NCBI GenBank assembly: GCA_964460795.1
Contig: CAYWRU010000012.1
Location: forward strand, 7,171 to 71,170
From: CAZOOM01 sp964460795
GTDB lineage: Bacteria; Omnitrophota; Omnitrophia; Omnitrophales; Aquincolibacteriaceae
Direction: 5' to 3'
Length of the DNA stretch: 64,000 nucleotides
Under the pieces are notes generated by a model. That model had not been told where the DNA came from. It ran no database searches and saw only the letters and a program-made list of their open reading frames with translations. This document shows, one piece after another, positions 58,501 to 62,569 of the stretch (positions are counted from its first letter, which is position 1; each line of letters opens with the position of its first letter). The translations under genes and the position numbers were made by a program.

Positions 58501-60086
58501 TTCAGGGATTTAGTGTTACGGATAATTCCGGATGGTCGGTCTCCGGAGATTCGCTGACTCAGGTAACCAATATCATCCGCAATTATAAATATGGGACCTA
58601 CACAACAACTTTCAGCAAGACGGGATATGCGGCCACGACCGATGATGGATGGATCGCGGATCAGGATCAGACCCGGATTGCTTATCTTCAAAATGATGCC
58701 ACGGCGAGTGTTGAGATCTCCGTCAAGGTCCAGTACAACTATGATTTAGCGACGGATACATTCCAGTTTATTTGGTGGATTGAGCGCGGAGGCATTTTGC
58801 AGACCAATGCCAATCTTCTTTTCTCCGGCCGCATTGAGGTTTATGAAAATGGTTCGGGCGCTATTCTTACAACGCTGAACGATGGGGACGGAGCAGATAC
58901 AAAGGGAATTTATGAAGTGAGCTGGCCTTCAAGCGGAATTGATACGACAAAACTTTATTTTGCGAAGGGGATTATTGCTTACGGAAATGCCAATAGCTTC
59001 AAGACCTCTGGAATTACGATTGATGTCCGCGACAAAGTTGCCTCTCAGCAGATTAGTGCTGGAGTGTCCGCGATTCAGACTTCGACTGCAGCCATCAATA
59101 CAAAAATTGGCGATACATCTGATACCGAAGCGGCCGATACATTATTTGGGAAAGTCCAGAAGCTGAATTCAGCGCTGGGCGAGGTGACGGACGCGGCGGG
59201 AACGGATTCGGTGTTTGGAAAGATTGCGGATCAGACAGAAAATCAAGTCACGATCTTGGATGAAGTTCAGAATAAACTTCCGGATCTCATTAAGCAAAAT
59301 TCCGGAGGAGCGGTCAAAGGAGGAAAGGGCCGCATGCTCCAGCGCACTGCCAAGGCCTATTTGGGCGATACGGCAGAAATTAGTTTTCAGTTTGATTCGG
59401 GCGCGACTCCGACTGTCGATATTTATAGTCCGCAAAACGTGCAGTTAGTTAGTGCCGGCTCGATGACGGAAGTGAACGGCACGGGAATTTACAATTATAA
59501 TTTCAAGATCCCGGCAACTTACACGGCTGGTGAATATACGGTTATCGTTAAAGAAAGTTCAAACGGATTTATGGATTCCATGATCCTGGAAGTGTTGTCG
59601 CCCACAGTCAAAGATGAGCGCATGAGTGCAGCGGTGGTGAATGCCCAGTCTGCAGCGCAGAGTGCGTCCTCCGATGCGAAGCGCATCTGGCAGGAGGTCA
59701 TGGGGATCAAAGGACTTTTAGGATCCGGGACCGTGAGTCTTGGCGATCAGATGGGACAGGTCGCAAGTTTGATGAGCAGTCTCAAGGGATCTATTTCAGT
59801 TTTGACGGGAGATGCAGCGGGGGGAGCTGCTCAACCGGTCACGATTTCTACCGTTCATGATACGTTGATGGATGTCATGGGCGAAGTCCGGGCAGTTGCC
59901 GGAAGACAGGGGATTAATATGGACGCCGTTTATTCAAGTGTAGCCGCTCAGGCGAAAACGGCGAAGGAGATTCAGAATATGGTCATCGCAACGGAAGCCG
60001 CAGCCAAAACCAGCCAGGACCTCCTGGAAAAGGCACAGGATAAACCTGTGATGACAACATGGTTCGAGAATCCGAAAGCCGCCTAA
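43527..60086 (+). CDS. Giant LamG / Ig-like secreted surface protein
   Basis: About 5,519 residues from ATG 43527. A Lys-rich N-region and hydrophobic core (T-L-L-L-L-T-F-L-L-V-V-A) form a signal peptide, cleaved near L-Q-A. Five tandem LamG jelly-roll domains follow (about 43900-47350; motifs G-x-W-x-L-D-E, W-x-x-x-x-x-x-D-G, I-D-E-V-x-x-Y-N-R-A-L). Next comes an Ig-like array in which eight more LamG domains are nested inside modules (about 47870-55340), then plain Ig-like modules to about 58440. The C-terminal part has a beta domain and coiled coils (about 58450-60050) homologous to giant 1, but it ends at the point where giant 1 continues into its anchor. No transmembrane helix. LamG domains suggest glycan or protein binding; the target is unknown. 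Confidence 0.88.
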   Translation: MDKKSNKKSKEQKHWGRSTKAGAPKKSIFTYCSCTLLLLTFLLVVAKPLLQAATINWAFTNPALYVYDAAKIIVSGTTAELRNVFPLVSDDTQAEFDAGTYTQSSWQTSKVAIDPSVMPHTKTLMNGLVGLWNLDETSGTSSYDYAGGYTGTHISSPTIVDSKSAGFGKAIDFAGNNYISVADTSALDMGTGDFSVAFWVNFDGATGLARRILAKFDGGTGWNLIHRSADDVEFITQETDNTNQTKCDTLATFTDGTWYHFVAVRQGTTVKVYVNGSTSTGCSATNTARNVTNAQVLSLGCYDAGGGFNNCLPGTLDEVALYNRALTDAEITALYTATRSFKISKNLPVEKEIPGMVSLWQLDEGSGQTAGDFNGVSTGTLGATSGSESSDPAWVTSGYRVGSGALRFDGSDDKVMLSDSASLSPGTGDCTVSAWIYSEDNTNPQYVFINQGASGANISLLNSSGSRFAFTVYDGTNSASATTPNNYYVTGRWYHMVGVKKATTAYLYINGALVASAANASLGSLTLGDGPVPHIGANAFGGSPFYGRIDNVSYFNRVLNEDEILALYRSRGQYQSTIGNAGAAAPTWQSARYTASVPYGRPFDRPPVHYWNFEQGTGTATDLIGSNHGTMTGGASWSDTVPSPLAFSDTKSIYMNGDDQYVALGTVSELSGASKISVSAWVKRTGSQDAGAILSRYTNTSDYFEICEGTSVAGGNDDFFIKIATGGTSAGSTYTTGNWLPLNTWTHMVFTFDGSLATDQRPKIYTNGILRAWSGSPSTVPSTLHSQSASTRVGDSVLTNANFIGNIDEVAIYDYVLRDDEIARLGIGAKKPYVPSDNYEKDLVGVWRLDNDGNDSTSISNGTENNMSYVPGIFGAAGSFNGSSSYINVPDVTDLNITTKLITVSAWIRTGTVSKSILSKGTTGSSGYEIAIDASGYAVFKKGGVSLTGTTVLTDFQWHHVLGTTNSSGNMFLYVDGAAENSNANTANFSTSSGVALKIGSNSANAYFNGIIDEATVFKAGVTASQALEIYKRGAERVKLQVRVDTDSGMGNDNDWTGGGTPDTGASSVWHFNHSSGTNVTDSAGSNTGTLSGSGYTWVSGKIGNAVTLGGATSDVVSVSPSAASQSTYTISLWYKTTGTSQKTLYSEGNTGNSTPQMYLTQNGSSSDIFFTHADDAGNFRSCSSSAGISNDGAWHHAAVVKESASVYKLYRDGISVSPCNGGGASVGTTTANAAKIGARQNGATVQDYFAGSIDEAVIYPRALSGTEVWKLYESGNFITRQDGEFLSALPKVQYVQYRTTFETLDEALSPDIQSVTLVASGVYPKDNPVITPSTAQSFNYVTSFAETATKPANTEIKYILTPNNGTDWYYHNGSNWVASNQTYAQANTASAINTNIASFDNQAYSDSKIPANSTGNFNWKAFLSSTNATATPQLTQVSSGVEAGTITVAYPNGSEVLKAGSAKPIYWTTTGTVPNDLTLEYSIDGLNYTSLSTTVSAATHNEEKISGAVGVWHLDGGTSGPITNGTTVGFGDSAGTNNGTASNGNASGMAWTTGKVTGSGAVSFDGTDDYVSVPHSASLSPTSAVTVMAWVKPTATRIHDYVDKGRDYHLFLNASNILAFEVTNLAGTTDSTGGSAVSTGSWSHIAGTFDGTTGKFAVYLNGALSGSKISSTVLDVRNSTSALTIGNGWFSGLISGSADDVAVFNRALSAQEIKAINDMGVNAGYVMTVPSILSNTVTVRARSASAVVITDVSNANFSITDLNIVAPNGAEQIRSNSTYTISWAGQANVPNDIILEYSTNSGSSFSAISGATGLNANGADTGVYTDPATLSGTVAVWHFDGGTSGSIANGTTTGLTDAAGGNNNGTAGNSNGTGMAWTTGKLSGAVQFDGVDDYISFSDTGLPTGTSARTIALWVKCVSCISTNYALFDYGTGNAGYIQVVSGGTVSWEGVTGVGTTTALTNGTWRHVAFSSDGTKQYAYVDGKMESSATVTLTTALVGTSTIGRLISGVWSFPGALDEIAVYNRALTAGEIAALAGRGYAWTVPDIGPGAGSSTVRVRARSSSATELTDDSDADFKVALLTITAPNGNESWTVGSSQNITWSKSTNLTDFKLEYSIDGGANWIGTPISASTGNVATFSWTIPDNVSSNTVVRACALTAGFTTICDTSDTSFTIPKVIVTAPNGTEQYQVGRTKFITWTESTGTPLDIVAEYSTDAPHSSWTAVSPAMNFKPTSIANHVGYWNFDETSGTTATDGSGSNNGTLAGGAKFAPGQFGNAIDFSANSAAKVTTSGLSAGSGARTWSLWANFSSQAASLSRFLLIDKAAGASLVNYAGSMTFTLTYNGSNTIQSSNYTTGVWHHVAGVYDGAGNASLYVDGQLIGSRSDWGVQTMGTGPGIGNTSAGGQNFPGLIDEVAIYNRALTAGEIAKLALGPSVLGKGPDVANVSGATSNWHFDGATYGGIANGVTAGLTDSIGTVHGTANNADAAGMQWAPGLFSGAVKLDGVDDYILTGNLPTVGSGDFTFGCWMNANTIAKNQYFFSRTQAPAHVRFNITTAFSNGNVFFGLQDSGSVAMSASTTTPVFTTNTWYHVAGIKRGTGVEVYVNGALAASSSNGSFGAMTLTASPGYIGNDFGGGGNFDGFIDEAVYYTKALTPVEVAVLAGKAAYQWTIPDVPSTTVKVRVKSSSVTALSDDSDADFKIAKMQVTNPNSANYMKTNASHGVNWTTPNGIPGNIKTEKSVDAGLNWTTVSAATSNDGDDQTGTYGSTPSKSVLWRVSGADAGYTQFEDQSDGVSSLIALDLAAPNGSDQFQVGATQYITWATQSSNAPLDLIAEYSTDSGHSSWSAVSPAMNFKPTAIANHVGYWNFDETSGVTATDRSSTNNGTLTNGAKFVPGQFGNAVQLDGVDDYVDLGNVLNAPATFSISAWVNPAVLNGNQGIVTRWNGTGYLLSLNSSNKFTLQIDSSGSFPVSLAVPTAGVWVHVAGTYDGTNARLYVNGVLQDTQPHTAPTSNAQNLVIGRTNGIQYLKGKIDEVTVYNRALTDTEVAQLAIPPSILGKSPDPANLSGSVAIWHLDGAALGHIANGLTSGLEDAIGANNSGTANNADGSGMAWAVGKMANAVTFDGVDDYITGSDAGLPSGNSDRSVSLWFKSTLSSGTGVKRIFGYGVTPNDFFLTTTGNEFICVQDGSNSTCNSTDVLNQSWHHVAAILRSGVVELYVDGSLANSASRVLATTLSSFMIGLSPNHNTGYCYPGALDEVAVYNRALSANEIAQLAGLAAYEWTVPDASSSTVKVRLRSSAQANLTDDSDANFAIEKINVTAPNGAEFWPIGTAQNITWQTGSVAANVKIEYTTNGTTFSPVLESEGTADDGIVANDGSFTWTIPNSLTQLLKIRVTGDTASYNKITDISDNYASIIDLDVTYPNGSEQFQVGATKYISWTGSTGAPLDLVAEYSIDAGHSTWNAVSPAMNLKPTSISNHAGYWNFNETSGTTAADSSSTNNGTLTNGAKFAPGQFGNAVLFDGVNDYVSMADSANLSPGAGDFTISTWIYGTRAGTNTIWENTGASTNNSASLETTAASGQKARITFRDGSANQAQVTGVTALSLNTWYHLAGVRRGTTAELYVNGTLEGTNTNASLGTITVSDGTVPHMGESYIGTNFMGGLIDEPAIYSRALTAGEIAKLALSPSALGKAPDPVNVSGATAIWHLDGGTSGSIAQGTTAGLEDAVGSLEGTATNDDGTGMLWVPGPMGGAVQFDGIDDVIGVGNESIVVGQPYSISAWVFLDQANETGYVLGRATSCLSLVLHNGAPRFSLTTGTFTGSALSLNQWYHLAAVFDGTTGYLYVNGVLAASNAGTTSTLTQPVYIGDLSLSSTSPFKGKIDEVATFRNKALTGPEILVLAGKASYAWTIPDAPSSTVKVRIRSSSVTDLTDASDANFIIEKLAITYPNGGELWPEGAPRNITWSTGSSVANVKLEYTTDGTNFTQIIGSTTNNGTLSWSPPIGALGTAVKIRITGADGGTTSFTDMSDANFSVIDANITSQNSTQRYIQGKSTNITWTGSAGTPADLILEYVADGTFDGDQVEIANSLPASGSQSWTIPVILDNRVRIRLRSSSVSDLNDTNDAAIIVSRLAITSPNGANTLRMGATGINITWDALEYAGGDLPSDFVLEYSTDAPHSTWTQVTGATSIDAVGTTTYNWNPIPSFGSVQSTVQVRLRSSGTAAWSDDSNANFTIDFPTLTFTAPTLNQVVPFGSNLNITWTHDGTTQGSLSTDLKIEYSEDNGSTWPGGAQVIVAGSAENGGPVVSPFQWGVPAEAVSNTVKIRITDNQSTTTQVSTPVFKVTGSMTMQSPTGNEKWAAGFPHNIQWLRQGSIANVDIILYDTDPNNPLVTITSGEPNTGSYSWTPAYSDAHTNVKIRVSDSTDSTVYTESPAAFTVSSISLGNPSARLLAGSAPNVIWSSAGITNVKLEYSLLGDFSDAQTAAGCSSVPAGNLQCAVTIPQNTVGTFRVRGVDADLPSVGDQDLAFDESDSDATIYGNLTVTAPNGGESLSSGNPTNITWTTSPANVNVIANVKVQVAKNGNFNDNTGGNIITLTSSTPNHNVATGSGSYSWTPTFTSSTSRVRVMDADAPSPVAGQDRDDSNGTFAVAGIAISSPAGGETALVNSTFNITFEYAGTTVSHVDIDYSPDGGTTWNPVVNNFNLPSNPYTYAGWTVPNDISTNAKVRVRDHDSPAVLAISTGVFSIKGTLSINTPPDQIINDGYTIQWTNTGSIADVKLEYSPSGNFSGDEVTITTLTGLSGAQTPTNQSHLWTVPNVLKTTIKLRVTDMTTRANGSPATSSTSGVFSIHPIIVITSPISSSVWAVNETTRNITWGTTGTVPNLKIEYVPVEGTQSGTASAISPSTANTNSYNWPTIPDIVTLGGQNPNADGNSDGSADGDRDIMVKIRITDDGTLNAGHPTTVVESDPFKVEWYQTEWRIKDVDSSALIQGFSVTDNSGWSVSGDSLTQVTNIIRNYKYGTYTTTFSKTGYAATTDDGWIADQDQTRIAYLQNDATASVEISVKVQYNYDLATDTFQFIWWIERGGILQTNANLLFSGRIEVYENGSGAILTTLNDGDGADTKGIYEVSWPSSGIDTTKLYFAKGIIAYGNANSFKTSGITIDVRDKVASQQISAGVSAIQTSTAAINTKIGDTSDTEAADTLFGKVQKLNSALGEVTDAAGTDSVFGKIADQTENQVTILDEVQNKLPDLIKQNSGGAVKGGKGRMLQRTAKAYLGDTAEISFQFDSGATPTVDIYSPQNVQLVSAGSMTEVNGTGIYNYNFKIPATYTAGEYTVIVKESSNGFMDSMILEVLSPTVKDERMSAAVVNAQSAAQSASSDAKRIWQEVMGIKGLLGSGTVSLGDQMGQVASLMSSLKGSISVLTGDAAGGAAQPVTISTVHDTLMDVMGEVRAVAGRQGINMDAVYSSVAAQAKTAKEIQNMVIATEAAAKTSQDLLEKAQDKPVMTTWFENPKAA
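43571..43641 (+). repeat. GCAGGAGC-type hairpin within the signal-peptide codons of giant gene 2
   Basis: A left arm GGCAGGAGCACAAAGGCAGG followed by AGCA (about 43574-43597) pairs with TGCTCCTGCACTCTGCTCCT followed by GCT (about 43619-43641), with few mismatches. The arms consist of two GCAGGAGC units each, as in the spacer elements nearby. They are translated in frame and encode the basic N-region (G-R-S-T-K-A-G-A-P) and the start of the hydrophobic core (C-S-C-T-L-L-L-L). Confidence 0.6.
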
Positions 60087-60100
60087 TCCATTTCCTGGAA

Positions 60101-60128
60101 AACAAACCGCATCCGATACGGTTTTGTT
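60101..60128 (+). terminator. Possible weak hairpin after giant gene 2
   Basis: AACAAACCG (60101-60109) pairs with CGGTTTTGTT (60119-60128) with one bulge, and the descending arm is T-rich. It lies 15 bases after the giant gene 2 stop. The stem is short, so termination would be inefficient, and read-through into the anchor gene is plausible. Confidence 0.3.
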
Positions 60129-60175
60129 ATGACCTAATACCTCTTTCAAGAAATTCGAGTGATATTTCGTTTGCT

Positions 60176-60246
60176 GTCATCCCGGGCTTGACCCGGGATC
60201 CAGAATACAAACGAAACCATGGATGCCGGATCGAGTCCGGCATGAC
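60176..60246 (+). repeat. GTCATCCCGG-type palindromic element overlapping the anchor gene start
   Basis: The left arm GTCATCCCGGGCTTGACCCG continuing GGATCCA (60176-60202) pairs with the right arm TGGATGCCGGATCGAGTCCG continuing GCATGAC (60220-60246); most of the 27 positions are complementary. This is the typical form of a short palindromic repeat dispersed in many bacterial genomes. The ATG of the right-hand GCATGAC end is the start codon of the following gene. Confidence 0.8.
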
Positions 60247-61357
60247 AAAGCAGCCGCATAACAGCAAAAAATACCTGGCGCCATTTGTGCTGGGGATGGT
60301 GATTTTTGCGGCACCGTGGGGTTATGCGGTCGAAGAATCTCCTGCTTTAGCGCAGGATGCAGGGACGAAAGTTGCTTCTTCTGATGCGTCTGTCGCGGGA
60401 GATGTACCTCCTCAAGCGGAAATGAATTCCAAGATGCTGCTTCCGCCTCCTCAAGAGACCCGCGCTGAGGATATGAAAAAACTCGTGCTGAAAATCATGA
60501 TTGTCAATCCGTCTCCCAAACATCAGCAAAAATATCCAATCAAGGCCGCACTTCCTGCCGAGATTGAGCCGCGGCACATCCTTTCCAAGGAAGATTTGCA
60601 AGTGGCTTATGATGCCGAAAATGGGAATTATTATCTTACTCAGGAAGTCATCTTGGATCCGGGACAGTCTGTCGTCAAAACGATTGAAGTTGAAGACGTG
60701 TGGCGCATTTCCACTGACACGCTGAAGGGACTCTCAGAAGAGGCCGCGGGGCTCATGAAAAAGATGCAGGGCACAACGTATGAAGAAAAGGCGCGCCTGC
60801 TGGTCCAAAATACCGAAGTTCTGCTCACGCAGATTTATGAATCTCAAGATGATCCCAAGATGACTCCGCAGCAGCACATCGAACTTTTCCATGATAATAA
60901 GCAGAAACTTAAAGAAATCGAACTGGACCTTGTGGCCTTGCGGCGCCTTGTCTTTGATTCCACCGGGGAAAAGGGAATTACAAAATCGGGAGAAGGGGCG
61001 GCAGGATCCTTCGGATTTCTCGGCGCCGGATTTCGTGCCAATGATCTTGGAAAAAATTTATCAGGTGCAATTCCTGGGTGGGTGGCGTGGCGGATTATTT
61101 TTGTGATTATTGGGCTTCTAATCGTTGCAACCGGAGTTTTTTACGGGATTTGGGTCAGTCAGCTTCGTAAGATTGAGCAAAATAAACCCGAATCGAGCTC
61201 GACAAAATTCACACAGCGCAGCACCGAAGCCCTTTTTCAAGATGTGCTCGATCCAGGCGCTAAAGGAGCTTCTCCTCAGAATAAAGAAAAAAGAGCAGTC
61301 GAAGATCTTCTTCCTCCGCCTCTTCCGGAATCCAAGCCAGGAAAGTCCAATAAATAA
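60242..61357 (+). CDS. Membrane-anchor protein, homologue of the giant 1 C-terminus
   Basis: 371 residues from ATG 60242; this start is chosen because a signal peptide follows directly (K-K-Y-L-A-P-F-V-L-G-M-V-I-F, cleavage near G-Y-A). A Pro/Ala linker precedes a beta domain (about 80-160) with V-N-P, E-D-L-Q-V-A-Y-D, G-N-Y-Y and E-D-V-W, then a helical segment (about 165-240), a Gly-rich linker and a transmembrane helix (about 280-303) followed by a basic, Pro-rich tail. All these features recur in the same order in giant 1 at 19750-20490. It likely anchors giant 2 to the inner membrane. It is probably co-transcribed with it. Confidence 0.85.
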   Translation: MTKQPHNSKKYLAPFVLGMVIFAAPWGYAVEESPALAQDAGTKVASSDASVAGDVPPQAEMNSKMLLPPPQETRAEDMKKLVLKIMIVNPSPKHQQKYPIKAALPAEIEPRHILSKEDLQVAYDAENGNYYLTQEVILDPGQSVVKTIEVEDVWRISTDTLKGLSEEAAGLMKKMQGTTYEEKARLLVQNTEVLLTQIYESQDDPKMTPQQHIELFHDNKQKLKEIELDLVALRRLVFDSTGEKGITKSGEGAAGSFGFLGAGFRANDLGKNLSGAIPGWVAWRIIFVIIGLLIVATGVFYGIWVSQLRKIEQNKPESSSTKFTQRSTEALFQDVLDPGAKGASPQNKEKRAVEDLLPPPLPESKPGKSNK

Positions 61358-61369
61358 CTCAAAAGACAA

Positions 61370-61417
61370 AAGGGGACAGGCTACTTTAGAAAAAAACGAA
61401 AAGTAGCCTGTCCCCTT
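61370..61417. terminator. Strong bidirectional hairpin between convergent genes
   Basis: An 18-bp perfect stem (AAGGGGACAGGCTACTTT / AAAGTAGCCTGTCCCCTT) with an A-rich loop lies between the anchor gene stop and the stop of the convergent minus-strand gene. A/T runs flank it on both sides. It has the layout of a two-way rho-independent terminator. Its sequence also resembles the GGGGACAGGCTAC palindromes dispersed in some bacterial genomes. Confidence 0.8.
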
Positions 61418-61424
61418 GTGCAAT

Positions 61425-62243
61425 TTACTCGGAATCTGAAGATTTGTTACTGCCGGATGCGGCTGAGCTGCTTTGCGAGGTCCCTACGATATTAGTGGCA
61501 TCTCCGTATGAAAAGCCTTCTTTTTGCATCAGTGCGAGAACTGCGTCTTCGGGAGATGAAGTGTTATCAAAAAGATTCTGTGCTTCCAGCCGAGTGTATC
61601 CCATTTGTACAAGGCGGCTGGTCATCAAGGTCTTGGTCTCGGAATAGTCAGTGGTGCCTGAGTCGGAAAAATAGAAAGGATTGTTGGCCAAGGAAGGGCG
61701 AAGATTGGAGTTTTTTGATTCGGGACTTTCCGATTCCGTATTTTTTCGAAGATTCCCGGCCTCATTCTGTTGGTTTTTCTGAGCCTCTTCATAAAGCCGC
61801 TCAGCTTTACTTCGCTCATACTGATAAGAATCTTCGTCGGATCTGATCCGGACATCCGCGGGTTTTTGTAGCGCGCTTTTCTGATCCACTTTGGTTTCTA
61901 GCTTATTTTTATCATTGAGTTGAGGGGTTTTATCTTTTCCCACTTCCATGAGATAAGGGTCAACGAGAGGCGTGACGGTAGGAGATGGAGCAAATTCACG
62001 ATTCGTGACGTTTTGCGCCGCATCGGTATTAAGATCCAGAACACTATTAATGTAAGCCTGATAACCCGGATTGGCGGCATTTGCCGTGGGATCTCCCGTA
62101 GCATTTTTAAGGAGTGCTGTCCGCGACGCTTGACGCCGGCTTGCCTCATCTGCAAATAGGGGAGAAGACGGCTGAATGAGAAAGAGAGCCCATAGGAAAA
62201 GAAGAAACCATTGCCTTTTACTCTGCCGGTGATTTTCTATCAT
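61425..62243 (-). CDS. Exported protein of unknown function
   Basis: 272 residues. Signal peptide (F-L-L-F-L-W-A-L-F-L-I, cleavage near L-F-A at about residue 31). A polar, low-complexity middle with charged, probably helical stretches (about 115-165, E-R-S-K-A-E-R-L-Y-E-E-A-Q) follows, and then a C-terminal helical segment (about 205-255) before a Ser-rich tail. The C-terminal segment (L-V-Q-M-G-Y-T-R-L-E-A-Q-N-L-F, then S-S-P-E-D-A-V-L-A-L-M) has the spacing of a three-helix UBA-like fold, which is only a resemblance. No family is recognised. It is monocistronic and convergent with the anchor gene. Confidence 0.75.
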   Translation of the reverse strand: MIENHRQSKRQWFLLFLWALFLIQPSSPLFADEASRRQASRTALLKNATGDPTANAANPGYQAYINSVLDLNTDAAQNVTNREFAPSPTVTPLVDPYLMEVGKDKTPQLNDKNKLETKVDQKSALQKPADVRIRSDEDSYQYERSKAERLYEEAQKNQQNEAGNLRKNTESESPESKNSNLRPSLANNPFYFSDSGTTDYSETKTLMTSRLVQMGYTRLEAQNLFDNTSSPEDAVLALMQKEGFSYGDATNIVGTSQSSSAASGSNKSSDSE

Positions 62244-62340
62244 GAAGTCTCCTTCTAAGTGCGTCAGTATCTTATGAAGGAATCATCGGCGATACAACAG
62301 GAGACTTTAAGTGTTACCGTTACATCGCCTTTTATTAATG

Positions 62341-62425
62341 AAAGGATAAGTGATAAGGGATAGGGGATAAGGGATAAACTTTATTTCTTACCCCCTACCC
62401 CCTATCCCCGAACCCTTACCCCTTT
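62341..62425. repeat. GGGATAA-type inverted repeat
   Basis: Lies in the 326-base divergent gap between the unknown exported gene and the polysaccharide export gene. The left arm is built of AAGGATAAG / GGGATAAGGGATA units (62341-62379) and the right arm of TACCCCCTA / CCCTATCCCC units (62388-62425). It is of the same family as 41003-41148. The rest of the gap (62426-62569) shows no gene and no convincing promoter. Confidence 0.7.
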
Positions 62426-62569
62426 GTGTGAATGGGGCAAGCCCTTTTTGCATAGCTTATTTAGCCTGTACTGTCAGCAAGATGTTGCGTGGTAAAGATT
62501 TATCTCGTCCAGGACGATTCATTATTGATAGAATATTCATCCAACAACCCAGTATAAGGCTAAGTATTG

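Noticed and set aside
60059..60241. Upstream extension of the anchor gene to 60059
   Set aside because: The extra 61 residues come from the palindromic repeat and overlap the end of giant gene 2. A normal signal peptide begins only at 60242.
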